Part shown: piece after piece, positions 7,128-16,689 of the stretch
Layout: each line of letters starts with the position of its first letter
Position numbering within the stretch: position 1 is the stretch's first letter
Assembly: GCA_945829225.1 (NCBI GenBank)
Contig: CALZTY010000015.1
Location: forward strand, 1 to 47,200
Length of the DNA: 47,200 nucleotides
Direction of reading: 5' to 3'
Source: an uncultured Bacteroidales bacterium
GTDB lineage: Bacteria; Bacteroidota; Bacteroidia; Bacteroidales; Muribaculaceae
Program-made: the position numbers and the translations under genes
The notes under the pieces: model-generated
What the model was told of the DNA's origin: nothing
Databases searched by the model: none
What the model saw: only the letters and a program-made list of their open reading frames with translations

Positions 7128-8165
7128 ATGGCAAAGAAAGAGGTAAAGACGATCTCATACGAGCAGTTGAAGAAGGAACTGAGGCAGGGCATTGTGCGTC
7201 CGATTTACTTGTTGCATGGTGTCGAGGGGTACTATGTCGACGAGTTGGTGAAGTGCTTTGAGGCGCTGGTGCCCGATGAGGATAAAGACTTCGGGCTGAG
7301 TATATTGTATGCTCCGCAGATAGAGCCGCCGGCAGTGATAGACATATGCCGTCAGTTGCCCATGATGACCGATCGCCAGGTGGTCATTCTCAAGGAGGCG
7401 CAGGCTGTCAAGAAAGAATACTTGGAGTCGCTCACGCGCTATGCCCAATCACCTACACCAACGACGGTATTGGTAGTGGCGGCTCGCGGCGACGATGTTA
7501 AGGCAGAGAAATTTAAGAATGCAGTTGATGCCGCGGGCGGTGCTGTATATCAATCCAAGAAGTTGTATGACAACCAGATACCGGCGCTTGTCGGTTCATA
7601 TATCAAGGAAAAAGGCTTGCGAGCCGAGCCCAAGTCGCTCGAAATGCTCCGAGACTTCATCGGCACGGATTTGAGCCGACTGTACAACGAGATTGACAAG
7701 TTGGCAGAGATACTGGGCGCCGTGGCGACAGTGACTCCCGAAGCCATCGAGCGCAATATCGGCGTGAGCAAGGATTACAACAGTTATGAGTTGATAGATG
7801 CCGTGGCGGCTCGTGATATCTCACGCATATATCGCATCGTGGATTACTTCACTGCCAATCCGCGCCAGAATCCCTTGCCACCCATAGCCGCCGCGCTTTT
7901 CAATTTCTTTGCCGACTTGCTGCAAGCATATTATGCGGCAGACAAGAGCGACAGAGGCTTGATGGGCGAGTTGGATTTGAAGTATCAATTTGCAGTCAAC
8001 CGCATACGCATGGGGATGAACAACTATAATGCCTTCCAGGTTGTAGATGCACTCTCAGAGATACGTCACTTTGATGCTATGAGCAAGGGTGTAGGCTCGC
8101 GCCAAGATGGCTATATGCTGCTCAAAGACTTGGTCTTCAGGCTCGTAACCACCACGGGCAAGTGA
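7128..8165 (+). CDS. holA: DNA polymerase III subunit delta
   Basis: HolA is the clamp-loader subunit that opens the beta sliding clamp. The 345-residue protein shows the DNA_pol3_delta pattern: an N-terminal AAA+-like domain without a P-loop (PIYLLHGVEGYYVDELV, about residues 25-41), a middle region LRDFIGTDLSRLYNEIDKL (about 178-196) typical of delta, and a C-terminal helical collar domain. Length matches the family (about 340). It is transcribed divergently from the HsdR_N-like gene and ends 8 bp from the convergent penicillin-binding protein gene. Confidence 0.93.
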   Translation: MAKKEVKTISYEQLKKELRQGIVRPIYLLHGVEGYYVDELVKCFEALVPDEDKDFGLSILYAPQIEPPAVIDICRQLPMMTDRQVVILKEAQAVKKEYLESLTRYAQSPTPTTVLVVAARGDDVKAEKFKNAVDAAGGAVYQSKKLYDNQIPALVGSYIKEKGLRAEPKSLEMLRDFIGTDLSRLYNEIDKLAEILGAVATVTPEAIERNIGVSKDYNSYELIDAVAARDISRIYRIVDYFTANPRQNPLPPIAAALFNFFADLLQAYYAADKSDRGLMGELDLKYQFAVNRIRMGMNNYNAFQVVDALSEIRHFDAMSKGVGSRQDGYMLLKDLVFRLVTTTGK

Positions 8166-8173
8166 AATAGGAC

Positions 8174-10543
8174 TTAATCGAAGATGCCCTCGGCGCTCTC
8201 CTCGGCAGTCTCGACTTCCTCGGGGCCGGCGAGACCTGCGCAAAGGTCAATGCCCTCGGGGAACTCGAAGCGCTTGTTTTGGTCGTAAGGCAGAGTCGGG
8301 TCGGCGAATACACGGGAGATGTACTTGCCGAAGATAGGCAGAGCCATAGATGCGCCTTGACCCACTCTGGGGTGGATATATCGCTCCTCACCACCGACCC
8401 ACACGCCCGAAACCAAATCGGGGGTAAAGCCCATAAACCAATAGTCGGAGTTGGAGTTGGTGGTACCGGTCTTGCCACCCATCTGGGCGGTAAGGTTAAA
8501 TGGAGCGCGACGCAATCGTGAGCCGGTGCCGCCATCGATAACGCCGAAGAGCATCGAGAGAATGCGCCAATAGCCCTTCTCGGTGATGACCTCGGTTTGT
8601 CTCGGAGTGAAGTTTGAGATGATATTGCCGTTGTTGTCGGCGATGGCAGTGACGAAGATGGGGTCGGAGCGCATGCCGTGATTTGCGAAGGCGCTATATG
8701 CGGTAACCATCTCCTTGACAGATACTTCGCAAGAACCGAGGCATATCGACATCACAGCCGGCAACTCGTTGGTGATGCCGTAGGAGTGCATACGCTTGAC
8801 CAGTTCGGCAGGCGAGAGTTGCCCCATGAGGCGAGCCGTAATCCAGTTGTTGGAGTTGGCGAGCGCCCAACGGATGGTGACCATCTCGCCGATGTGGGTG
8901 CGTCCGGTATTGCGGGGCGACCATGGACGTCCGGTCTCGTCGTAGAACGTGGGCTGGGCATTGAGCAACTCATCGCAGGGGGTGAAGTCGCTCTCCATCG
9001 CGTAGGTATAGAGGAAAGGCTTGATAGTCGAGCCAATCTGTCGGCGACCGGTCGATACCATATCGTATTGGAAGAAGCGGAAGTCGGGACCGCCCACATA
9101 AGCCTTGACATAGCCTGTGGTGGGGTCCATCGACATGAAGCCGCAGCGCAAGAAGCCCTTGGTGTAGAGGATAGAGTCGCGCGGGGTCATCGTCGTGTCG
9201 ATGGGACCGTTGTAACTGAAGACGGTCATCTCGACCGGAGAGTTGAACTCTTGCTCGATTTCTTCGGGAGTGCGGTTGGCAACACGGGCGACGCGGTGGC
9301 GTTCGCTCTGGCGTATTGCATTGTTTATAAGTTTGTTGCGAGTGCTGGCGCTCAACTCACCGGGATTGGAAGTATATGGTGCGGTGGAAGAGTTGCGCAG
9401 TTCGAGGGAGAATTGTTTTTGGATGGTGCTCATGTGCTCGGCGACTGCCTGCTCGGCATATTGCTGCATGCGCGAGTCGAGGGTGGTGTAAATGCGCAAG
9501 CCATCGGTGTAGATGTCGTACTTGGTGCCGTCAGCCTTGGGATTTTTGTCAATCCAGCCGTACAGCGGGTCGTTTGCCCAAGCGATGGAGTCGTCGACGA
9601 ATTTCTGCTTTTCCCACTCATGATAGTTGCTGCGGTCGGGCTTGTGAGCGGTGAGGTAGCGGCGGAGTTCCTCGCGGAAATAAGGAGCGAGCCCGTCCTT
9701 GTGGTCGACGCGGTGGAAGTCGAGAACGAGAGGGAGAGCCTGGAGGGAGTCGAGCTCGGCTTTAGTGAGCATATCGGCTTTGTACATCTGCTCGAGCACC
9801 ACGTTGCGGCGGTTGAGGGTGCGTTGGTTGTGGCGCACGGGGTTGAAGTAAGAGGGGTTCTTGAGCATACCCACCAGAGTGGCAGCCTCCTCGATGCTGA
9901 GGTCCTTGGCGTCCTTGTTGAAGTATACCTTAGCGGCGCTCTTGATACCTACGGCATTATAGAGAAAGTCAAATTGGTTGAGGTACATTTTGAGGATTTC
10001 GTCCTTGGAGTAGAAGCGCTCCAATTTAATGGCGATCATCCATTCGACGGGTTTCTTCCTTGCGCGGTCAAAGATACTTGTACTTTCATCCGAGTAGAGT
10101 TGCTTGGCGAGTTGCTGCGTGATAGTCGAGCCACCGCCGGCGCTACGATTACCCAAAATAACGGTCTTGATTAGCGCACGAAACATGGCGCGCAAATCGA
10201 TGCCCGAGTGCTCAAAGAAGCGGGCATCCTCGGTGGCAATCAGTGCGTTGACCACGTTGGGCGACACTTCGTCGAGGTCGGCATAGACGCGGTTTCCCGA
10301 GTTGCGGAAGTATCTGCCGATTTCGACACCATCGGAGGTGTATATGACCGAGGCATACTTGTCATTCGGGTTGCGGAGTTCCTCGATTGGGGGCATATTG
10401 CCGATGAATCCAACATAAACCAAAAGTAGGGTGAGGAAAATAGTCAGCACGATGGCGCCGTATGAAATCCATATCCACTTGGCGATTTGTTTGCCTCGCG
10501 ATTGATTTGGAGTAGAGGTGTTATTTTGCGTATTATTAGGCAT
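8174..10543 (-). CDS. Class A penicillin-binding protein (transglycosylase/transpeptidase, PBP1A type)
   Basis: A bifunctional inner-membrane enzyme that polymerises and cross-links peptidoglycan. After a short hydrophilic N terminus, one membrane helix spans about residues 23-48. The GT51 transglycosylase domain has the catalytic TEDARFFEHSGID (Glu105) and GGSTITQQLAKQLY. The transpeptidase domain has SxxK as GSTIKP (Ser505, Lys508), an SNN-type motif (ANSNNW) and KTGT (Lys691 in GGKTGTTNS). At 789 residues it is typical of PBP1A-like proteins. The promoter on the minus strand is a good match to consensus. It converges on holA with 8 bp between the genes. Confidence 0.96.
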   Translation of the reverse strand: MPNNTQNNTSTPNQSRGKQIAKWIWISYGAIVLTIFLTLLLVYVGFIGNMPPIEELRNPNDKYASVIYTSDGVEIGRYFRNSGNRVYADLDEVSPNVVNALIATEDARFFEHSGIDLRAMFRALIKTVILGNRSAGGGSTITQQLAKQLYSDESTSIFDRARKKPVEWMIAIKLERFYSKDEILKMYLNQFDFLYNAVGIKSAAKVYFNKDAKDLSIEEAATLVGMLKNPSYFNPVRHNQRTLNRRNVVLEQMYKADMLTKAELDSLQALPLVLDFHRVDHKDGLAPYFREELRRYLTAHKPDRSNYHEWEKQKFVDDSIAWANDPLYGWIDKNPKADGTKYDIYTDGLRIYTTLDSRMQQYAEQAVAEHMSTIQKQFSLELRNSSTAPYTSNPGELSASTRNKLINNAIRQSERHRVARVANRTPEEIEQEFNSPVEMTVFSYNGPIDTTMTPRDSILYTKGFLRCGFMSMDPTTGYVKAYVGGPDFRFFQYDMVSTGRRQIGSTIKPFLYTYAMESDFTPCDELLNAQPTFYDETGRPWSPRNTGRTHIGEMVTIRWALANSNNWITARLMGQLSPAELVKRMHSYGITNELPAVMSICLGSCEVSVKEMVTAYSAFANHGMRSDPIFVTAIADNNGNIISNFTPRQTEVITEKGYWRILSMLFGVIDGGTGSRLRRAPFNLTAQMGGKTGTTNSNSDYWFMGFTPDLVSGVWVGGEERYIHPRVGQGASMALPIFGKYISRVFADPTLPYDQNKRFEFPEGIDLCAGLAGPEEVETAEESAEGIFD

Positions 10544-10568
10544 ACCTATTTCTTTCTATTTGAATGTA

Positions 10569-10600
10569 CAAAGGTATTATTTTTCGCTTTATCGTGCAAA
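10569..10600 (-). promoter_or_regulatory. Promoter of the class A PBP gene
   Basis: On the minus strand, TTTG (10597-10600) and TACCTTTG (10569-10576) are separated by 20 nt, an excellent match to the Bacteroidota consensus. The -7 box lies 25 bp upstream of the start codon. Confidence 0.7.
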
Positions 10601-10667
10601 TCAATATTGCCGAGTGGGGCGATTTTTTGGAGGTAATGACAATAAAAGCCGTTAAATTGCGTTAAAG

Positions 10668-11756
10668 ATGAGAATAAAGACAACAATCGAAGACATGAAA
10701 GTCGTAGCGGTATTGGTAAAAAACCTTGTGAGCGGTGGAGCCGAGAAGCAGGCATTCTTGCTTGCCAAGGCGCTGTCGACGGCATACGACTCGCACCTTA
10801 TCGTGTGGAATGGCTCGGTAGTTGATGATAAATTCAGGGCACAGTTTGCCGATAGCGGTATTAATATACACCTGGTGATGGGTGGCGCTATCGCAAGGAT
10901 GCGAGGCGTGTGCGCATTGATTAAATCATTGCGTCCCGAGGTGATATTCTCATCGCTGACAGCGGCAAATGCCTTCGCGGCAATTATCGGCAAGATGTAT
11001 TCGATACCGGTCGTGACATCGTTGCGTTGCACGTGGTTTCCGCGGCACAAGATGATTGCCGAGCGCTTTGTGACCAATCACCTTGTGGCTCTTACCGTGC
11101 CCAACTCGCATACCGGGAAGGAAATATTTGCGAAAGCCGGGTTTAAAGCCGACCGGCTCGAGGTTGTCTCAAATTGCTTTGAAAATATCAAGGAATATGA
11201 GCCCAAAGAATCGCATGATGAGATCAAAGTGATTTCGGTGGGTAGGTTTGTTCCGGAGAAGGATTATGGCACCGCAATCGCGGCTATGGCACAGGCTATG
11301 AAGCAGGTGCCGGCTCTGCGATATGATATTGTGGGATATGGTGCCCTCGAGGAGCAGATAAGGAAGCAAGTCGAGGAGCATGGCATAGGCGATAAGGTGC
11401 GCATACTAATCAATCCGTCAAATATTCCTCAGTTGCTCGACGAGGCGGATATCTATCTGTCGACATCGTCGAGCGAGGGCACGAGCAATGCAATTCTGGA
11501 GGCTATGAATGCAGACTTGCCGGTGGTAGCCACACGAGTAGGCGACAACGACCGCTTGGTGTGTGAGGGTGTCAACGGCTTCTTGCACAGCGTGGGAGAT
11601 GCCGAGTCAATAGCCGGGAGTGTCGTTAAATTAGCGCAAGATGAGCCCGCGAGAGTGAAGATGGGCGAGGCGTCAAAACGCCATCTTGCCGACACATTCT
11701 CGGTGGAGACCTTTACAGCCCGATATGATGCGATAGTCAAGAGATTGACCAAATAA
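10668..11756 (+). CDS. Glycosyltransferase family 4
   Basis: A GT-B fold glycosyltransferase of 362 residues that transfers a sugar from a nucleotide donor, probably in surface polysaccharide or LPS synthesis. The N-terminal domain begins with a beta strand and SGGAEKQAF (acceptor side). The C-terminal domain has VGRFVPEKDY and the E-x7-E donor signature EGTSNAILE (about residues 268-276). Donor and acceptor are unknown. The start is uncertain: ATG 10695 (MKVVAVLV) gives the usual family N terminus, while ATG 10668 adds nine residues. It stands alone and ends at a strong bidirectional terminator. Confidence 0.9.
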   Translation: MRIKTTIEDMKVVAVLVKNLVSGGAEKQAFLLAKALSTAYDSHLIVWNGSVVDDKFRAQFADSGINIHLVMGGAIARMRGVCALIKSLRPEVIFSSLTAANAFAAIIGKMYSIPVVTSLRCTWFPRHKMIAERFVTNHLVALTVPNSHTGKEIFAKAGFKADRLEVVSNCFENIKEYEPKESHDEIKVISVGRFVPEKDYGTAIAAMAQAMKQVPALRYDIVGYGALEEQIRKQVEEHGIGDKVRILINPSNIPQLLDEADIYLSTSSSEGTSNAILEAMNADLPVVATRVGDNDRLVCEGVNGFLHSVGDAESIAGSVVKLAQDEPARVKMGEASKRHLADTFSVETFTARYDAIVKRLTK

Positions 11757-11784
11757 AAAAGCCGACTCTGCAGAGTCGGCTTTT
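11757..11784. terminator. Bidirectional terminator between the glycosyltransferase gene and rprY
   Basis: A perfect 28-bp palindrome with core GCCGACTCTG/CAGAGTCGGC is flanked by A4 and T4, so it can end transcription from both convergent genes. It begins at the glycosyltransferase stop codon. Confidence 0.9.
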
Positions 11785-11805
11785 CTATTGTAGAGGGGTG
11801 ACTTC

Positions 11806-12513
11806 TTACTTGATGGTTTCGTTGTCAGCGGCGATGAGTTTGTAACCCTTGCCGTGGATGTTGATAATCTCGATAGCGGGGTCGTCCTTGAGGTGCTTGC
11901 GCAACTTGGTGATGTAGACGTCCATTGAGCGAGCGTTGAAGTAGTTATCGTCGATCCAGATGGTCTTGAGGGCATAGTTGCGCTCAAGGATTTGGTTGAC
12001 GTGGGCACAGAGGAGGCTCAGCAACTCACTTTCCTTGGTGGTGAGTTTGGTGACCTTGTCGTCAATCATGAGCACTTGCTTCTGGGTGTCAAAGGTGAAC
12101 TTGCCAATCTTATACATGGTAATTTCTTTGCCCTTTTTGCCCTTTACGCGGCGGAGGATAGCCTCGATGCGGAGTACCAATTCTTCCATGGAGAAAGGCT
12201 TGGTGATATAGTCGTCGGCACCGATTTTGAAGCCCTCAAAGATGTCTTCTTTGAGCGACTTGGCGGTCAGGAAGATGATAGGCACTTCGTTGTTGAAGGT
12301 GCGGATTTCTTGAGCGAGGGTGAAGCCGTCTTTCTTGGGCATCATCACGTCGAGCACGCAGATGTCGTATTTGCCTTTGAGGAAAGCTTTGTAGCCGGCT
12401 TCGCCGTCGCTGTAGAGGTCAGCGTTAAAGCCCTTGGCTTGGAGGTATTCGCGCAACAACATACCTAAGTTCTCGTCGTCTTCGCACAGCAGAATTTTCA
12501 TGCGTTCTTCCAT
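11806..12513 (-). CDS. rprY: Response regulator, OmpR family (RprY-like)
   Basis: A 235-residue DNA-binding response regulator. The receiver domain has the acidic pair EDD (about 11-13), phosphoacceptor Asp55 in VLDVMMPK, Thr83 and Lys105 (ITKPF). A winged-helix effector domain follows (about 135-230), with TKLTTKESELLSLL and the recognition-helix region SMDVYITKLRKHL. Sequence and pairing match Bacteroides RprY. It starts 6 bp after the histidine kinase stop, so the two are translated from one message. MKILLCED at residue 5 is an alternative start. Target genes are not deducible here. Confidence 0.9.
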   Translation of the reverse strand: MEERMKILLCEDDENLGMLLREYLQAKGFNADLYSDGEAGYKAFLKGKYDICVLDVMMPKKDGFTLAQEIRTFNNEVPIIFLTAKSLKEDIFEGFKIGADDYITKPFSMEELVLRIEAILRRVKGKKGKEITMYKIGKFTFDTQKQVLMIDDKVTKLTTKESELLSLLCAHVNQILERNYALKTIWIDDNYFNARSMDVYITKLRKHLKDDPAIEIINIHGKGYKLIAADNETIK

Positions 12514-12519
12514 AGTCGT

Positions 12520-14052
12520 TTAATTTTTAGAAAGTGGTAATATGATTATAAATTTTGTTCCTACATTGATTTCGCTCTCCACCGAGATGGTGCCGCCGAG
12601 CTCGCCCACCATCTTCTTGACATAAGCGAGACCCAAGCCGAAGCCCTTGACATCGTGGAGGTTGCCGGTGGATACGCGGAAGAATTTGTCAAAAATCTTC
12701 TTGAGGTCGTCCTTGCGTATGCCGATGCCATTATCACTGATTGTAATCTCGAGGCGCTCGTCGGGGAGGTCGCGCGATGCAACCACCAAGTCGAGCGGGC
12801 GCTCCTCCGAGCGATACTTCACGGCATTGTCCAAGAGGTTGAATATCACGTTGGTAAAGTGCATCTCGTCGACTTCGACCAGGCCGTTCATCGCGTCAAG
12901 GTTGGCGGTGATGTGCCCGCCGTATTTTTCCACCTTGAGCTTGAAGGTGTTCACAATGTTATATACTGTGAGGTTAGCGTCAAGTTCAACAATCTTGAGA
13001 GTGGCTTTTTGGCGCTCGAACATCGACATCTGCAATACTTTTTCCACCTGGAAGCGGAGGCGCTTGGTCTCGTCGTTGACTACCGAGGCGATTTGCTGCA
13101 ACATTGTGGGCGACTTGCGCACAGCCGGGTCGTTGAGCATCTGAGCCGCCAGCGAGATTGATGATATAGGTGTCTTGAACTCGTGAGTCATGTTGTTGAT
13201 GAAGTCATTTTTCATCTCGGATAACTTCTTTTGCCTGAATGCCATAATGATGGTGTAGACAAAGACAATCAGCACAATGAGCGACAAGGCGAATGCCGGT
13301 ACCAAGAAAGAAATTGACTTGAAGATATAGTCCTTCTTGGTGGGGAAGTATACCTTGAGGTAATTGTGACTCGATGACGGGTCGCGCGGGAAGAGAGTTT
13401 GAGTGAATGTGTTCTCATCGGAAGCCGATGCGGGGTCGTAGCCCGGCGAGCGGTATTGGATGATGCCGGCACGGTTGACGACGGCAAACTCAAAAGGCAT
13501 GGTGAGACCCAGAGTGTCAAGTTCCTGGCGTAGGTATTTGCGTACTGTTGCCGAGTCGGCACGCTCGACGATAGGACGGTTGGAAGCCGTGGAGATGATG
13601 TTGAGTATCACCTCGTCGAGCATGCTTTTTTGATAGAGGAAGTGACCGCGATAGAGTTCGCGAGCGTTGAGCATACTGTTGCCGGCAGCGGAGGCGCCGC
13701 TCTGCAACTTGGTGATCTCGTTGGCATCGCCCTTGATAGTGAGGTCGGCTTCCAAGCCCGAGGCAGTGGTGAACGAATATTTGATGCCCTCCTGGCGGGG
13801 TAGGGTGCTGCCGAGGTGTTGAGCATATATCGACTGCGACTCCACCTTGTTGAGTTCGTCCTCGAGGTAGTAGCGCGTCTCATCTTGCTCGAGGCGCACC
13901 ACCACGCTGATAAGGCTCTGACGCACACCTTGCGAGAACTGCTCATGGCGCACAGCCACGATACTCTTCATATAGAATATCTCAATGAACAGCAAGGAGG
14001 CAAGGGTGAATGCCATCAATGTCGTTAATATCCATATTGTATATTTTTTCAT
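12520..14052 (-). CDS. rprX: Sensor histidine kinase (RprX-like)
   Basis: A 510-residue inner-membrane histidine kinase and partner of the adjacent RprY-like regulator. Membrane helices at about 7-27 and 247-271 enclose a roughly 220-residue extracytoplasmic sensor region. The HisKA H-box is FINNMTHEFKTPISS (His290). The HATPase domain has an N-box (VIFNLLDNAVKY), ISDNGIGI, and a later FGLGLAYVKK G2-type box. Organisation and sequence fit Bacteroides RprX. The promoter upstream is close to consensus. The signal is unknown. Confidence 0.92.
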   Translation of the reverse strand: MKKYTIWILTTLMAFTLASLLFIEIFYMKSIVAVRHEQFSQGVRQSLISVVVRLEQDETRYYLEDELNKVESQSIYAQHLGSTLPRQEGIKYSFTTASGLEADLTIKGDANEITKLQSGASAAGNSMLNARELYRGHFLYQKSMLDEVILNIISTASNRPIVERADSATVRKYLRQELDTLGLTMPFEFAVVNRAGIIQYRSPGYDPASASDENTFTQTLFPRDPSSSHNYLKVYFPTKKDYIFKSISFLVPAFALSLIVLIVFVYTIIMAFRQKKLSEMKNDFINNMTHEFKTPISSISLAAQMLNDPAVRKSPTMLQQIASVVNDETKRLRFQVEKVLQMSMFERQKATLKIVELDANLTVYNIVNTFKLKVEKYGGHITANLDAMNGLVEVDEMHFTNVIFNLLDNAVKYRSEERPLDLVVASRDLPDERLEITISDNGIGIRKDDLKKIFDKFFRVSTGNLHDVKGFGLGLAYVKKMVGELGGTISVESEINVGTKFIIILPLSKN

Positions 14053-14148
14053 CGTTTTTGAGCCTTATTGGGCGGATTACACATTTATTAATATAATGTT
14101 TTAACAATTGAACGCGTCTATTGTTGCGTTGCTTTTAACATTTGAGTG

Positions 14149-14179
14149 CAAAATTAACTAAAAATTCCGATATTGCAAA
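14149..14179 (-). promoter_or_regulatory. Promoter of rprX-rprY
   Basis: On the minus strand, TTTG (14176-14179) and TAATTTTG (14149-14156) are separated by 19 nt. The predicted leader before rprX is about 90 nt. It lies back to back with the fumarase promoter. Confidence 0.65.
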
Positions 14180-14194
14180 TAAGTTGGCGAAAAA

Positions 14195-14227
14195 TTGATG
14201 AAAAATTTAAAAAAAGAAGTAACTTTG
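14195..14227 (+). promoter_or_regulatory. Promoter of the fumarase gene
   Basis: A -7 box TAACTTTG (14220-14227) has TTGA at 14195-14198, about 21 nt upstream. The fumarase ATG follows 40 bp after the -7 box. Confidence 0.65.
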
Positions 14228-14267
14228 CACTAACAACCGAGAATAATAACCCTAACATAATAATTTT

Positions 14268-15917
14268 ATGGCAACAAAACCATTTAAATACCAGCCTATG
14301 TTTCCGCTCGGACCGGATAAGACTGAGTATTATCACCTCACCTCAGACTATGTAAAAGTAGAAAACTGGGGTGGACATGAGTTTTTAGTAATTGACCCAG
14401 AGGCTCTTACCGTATTGGCTCGCCAGTGTACACACGACAACGCTTTCATGCTGCGTCGCGAGCACAATGCTATGGTTGCCTCAATCCTCAACGACCCCGA
14501 TGCAAGCGAGAACGACAAGTTTGTGGCTCTCACCATGTTGCGCAATGCCGAGGTGGCTGCCAAGGGCGTTCTGCCTTTCTGCCAAGATACCGGCACAGCC
14601 ATCGTTCATGGCGAGAAGGGTCAATATGTATTCACGGGCGCCGACGATGCCGAGTACCTCTCCAAGGGTGTATACCTCACCTATACCACCGACAATCTCC
14701 GTTATAGCCAGAATGCACCCCTCAACATGTACGACGAGGTGAATACAGGCTGCAACCTCCCCGCTCAGGTCGATATCCATGCCGGCGAGGACGATGAATA
14801 CCACTTCCTCTTTGTAGCCAAGGGTGGTGGCTCTGCCAATAAGACTTATCTCTATCAAGAGACCAAGGCTCTGCTCAATCCTGCCAAACTTATCCCCTTC
14901 TTGGTTGAAAAGATGAAGTCGCTCGGCACTGCCGCTTGTCCTCCCTACCATATCGCATTCGTTATCGGCGGCACTTCTGCCGAGAAGAATCTCGAGACAG
15001 TCAAGAAGGCTTCGGTCAAGTACTACGACAACCTCCCCACTCAAGGCAACGAACTCGGTCACGCTTTCCGCGATGTTGAACTTGAAGCAACCCTCAAGAA
15101 GGAAGCCGAGCGCCTCGGTCTCGGTGCACAATTTGGTGGCAAGGCATTCGCACACGATATCCGCGTGATTCGTTTGCCGCGTCACGGCGCATCGTGCCCC
15201 GTTGGTCTCGGTGTCAGCTGCTCTGCCGACCGCAACATCAAGGCAAAAATCAACCGCGAGGGTCTGTGGATTGAGAAACTCGATGCAAATCCCGGTGAAC
15301 TCATCCCCGAAGAATATAGCAAAGCCGGCGAGAGCAAGGCTGTTAAGATTGACCTCAATCGTCCCATGAGCGAAATCCTTGCCGAGCTCACCAAGTATCC
15401 CGTGTCGACCCGCCTGTCGCTCAACGGCACCATCATCGTTGGTCGTGATATCGCTCACGCCAAGATCAAGGAGCGCCTTGACAATGGCGAGCCTATGCCT
15501 CAGTACCTCAAGGACCATCCCATCTACTATGCCGGTCCAGCCAAGACTCCCGATGGCATGCCCAGCGGCTCCTTCGGTCCCACTACCGCCGGTCGTATGG
15601 ACTCCTATGTCGACCAATTCCAGGCCGCCGGTGGCGCTATGGTGATGATTGCCAAGGGCAACCGCTCCAAGCAAGTCACCGATGCTTGCCACAAGCACGG
15701 CGGTTTCTACCTCGGCTCCATTGGCGGTCCTGCTGCTGTCCTTGCTCAGAACTCCATCAAGCACGTTGAGTTGCTCGAGTATCCCGAACTCGGCATGGAG
15801 GCTATCTGGAAGATTGAAGTTGAGGATTTCCCCGCGTTCATCCTCGTAGATGACAAGGGTAACGACTTCTTCACTCAAATCTCCGAAAAGTGTAGCGCTT
15901 GCGCCCTCAAGAAGTAA
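14268..15917 (+). CDS. Fumarate hydratase class I (iron-sulfur)
   Basis: This class I fumarase interconverts fumarate and malate, using a 4Fe-4S cluster. In anaerobic Bacteroidales it runs mainly in the reductive direction toward fumarate respiration and succinate. The 549 residues join the alpha-type and beta-type domains in one chain. Candidate cluster cysteines are in [21 protein letters not shown] and [11 protein letters not shown]. The beta part shows [19 protein letters not shown] and [18 protein letters not shown]. Length is close to E. coli FumA/FumB (548). It has its own promoter and terminator, so it is probably monocistronic. Confidence 0.95.
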   Translation: MATKPFKYQPMFPLGPDKTEYYHLTSDYVKVENWGGHEFLVIDPEALTVLARQCTHDNAFMLRREHNAMVASILNDPDASENDKFVALTMLRNAEVAAKGVLPFCQDTGTAIVHGEKGQYVFTGADDAEYLSKGVYLTYTTDNLRYSQNAPLNMYDEVNTGCNLPAQVDIHAGEDDEYHFLFVAKGGGSANKTYLYQETKALLNPAKLIPFLVEKMKSLGTAACPPYHIAFVIGGTSAEKNLETVKKASVKYYDNLPTQGNELGHAFRDVELEATLKKEAERLGLGAQFGGKAFAHDIRVIRLPRHGASCPVGLGVSCSADRNIKAKINREGLWIEKLDANPGELIPEEYSKAGESKAVKIDLNRPMSEILAELTKYPVSTRLSLNGTIIVGRDIAHAKIKERLDNGEPMPQYLKDHPIYYAGPAKTPDGMPSGSFGPTTAGRMDSYVDQFQAAGGAMVMIAKGNRSKQVTDACHKHGGFYLGSIGGPAAVLAQNSIKHVELLEYPELGMEAIWKIEVEDFPAFILVDDKGNDFFTQISEKCSACALKK

Positions 15918-15943
15918 CCCCTTTACATACTTATTTATATGTC

Positions 15944-15979
15944 AAAGAGACTGTGCCATCGCGGCACGGTCTCTTTTTT
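15944..15979 (+). terminator. Terminator of the fumarase gene
   Basis: A 14-bp stem (15944-15957 with 15963-15976, one G-T wobble) has a 5-nt loop and runs into a T tract. It lies 27 bp after the fumarase stop. Confidence 0.85.
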
Positions 15980-16043
15980 GGTGTATAATTTCAGCCGTGG
16001 CGTCACTTTTTCATCAAATTCTTGGGTAACATTTTGCCAATTT

Positions 16044-16075
16044 TTTGGCGATGTTACCCTTGTTTTGTATCTTTG
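16044..16075 (+). promoter_or_regulatory. Promoter of the ThiE-like/flippase/NfeD operon
   Basis: TTTG (16044-16047) and TATCTTTG (16068-16075) are 20 nt apart, an excellent Bacteroidota consensus match, 17 bp before the ATG at 16093. Confidence 0.7.
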
Positions 16076-16092
16076 CGATAAATTTGTAAAAT

Positions 16093-16689
16093 ATGATACA
16101 ATATATACTTAAAGAGAACGACCGCTACTCCATCGCCGAGCAGGCTCAGATGGCTATTGAGGGCGGTTGTGGCTGGATCAACCTCCACTTGCCGGGTCTC
16201 GACGAGCCGGCTCTGCGCGATGCCTTGGCTCCCGAGGTCGTCGATATGTGCCGCGATGCCGGCGTGTTCCTCACCATCGACGACCGCCCCGAGACGGCTC
16301 GCGAATTGGGCTTGCACGGAGTGCGTTACACCTCTGCCGGTATTCCATCCGCATCCTCTCCGGCGCAGTTGCGCGAGGAGATGGGTCCCGAGGCTATCAT
16401 CGGCATCGAGACCGCCGACCCATCGTCAACTCCTGCTATGGCGGCTGCCGATATCGACTTTGTGTGCATGCCTGCCCACTTTGACTCGGCACAACGCCGC
16501 CGCTTCGCCGAGACAGTTCGCTCGCTTGGAGTTATGCTCCCTATAGTGGCTCAGGGCGATGTAACATCCGATACAATTAAAGATTTTTTAACAGAAGGAG
16601 CCTCCGGTGTAGCTGTAAGTGACTTTGTTACCACAGCCGACGACCCGGTAGCCGCTATGGCTGCTCTCTTGGATAAAATTGCTCGCTGA
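16093..16689 (+). CDS. Thiamine phosphate synthase-like protein, active-site motifs degenerate
   Basis: A 198-residue TIM-barrel protein related to ThiE/TenI, which couples thiazole phosphate to the pyrimidine pyrophosphate. The related segments are GGCGWINLHLPG (where ThiE has QxRxK), TIDDRPETA (61-69, for INDR) and EGASGVAVSDFV (168-179). The pyrophosphate-contacting GPxFxTxxK-type motif is not recognisable; the corresponding stretch reads FVCMPAHFD (123-131). It is therefore probably not a standard thiamine synthase. It heads an operon with a flippase-like membrane protein and NfeD, and its stop overlaps the next ATG (TGATG). No other thiamine genes are in the window. Confidence 0.72.
   Translation: MIQYILKENDRYSIAEQAQMAIEGGCGWINLHLPGLDEPALRDALAPEVVDMCRDAGVFLTIDDRPETARELGLHGVRYTSAGIPSASSPAQLREEMGPEAIIGIETADPSSTPAMAAADIDFVCMPAHFDSAQRRRFAETVRSLGVMLPIVAQGDVTSDTIKDFLTEGASGVAVSDFVTTADDPVAAMAALLDKIAR

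Noticed and set aside
8678-10174. Long plus-strand open frame (498 codons) opposite the penicillin-binding protein gene
   Set aside because: No recognisable family and no promoter; it mirrors the codon bias of the real minus-strand gene.
14481-15878. Long open frame (465 codons) on the minus strand over the fumarase gene
   Set aside because: It is antisense to a certain fumarase, shows no recognisable domain, and arises from the strong third-position bias of the real gene.
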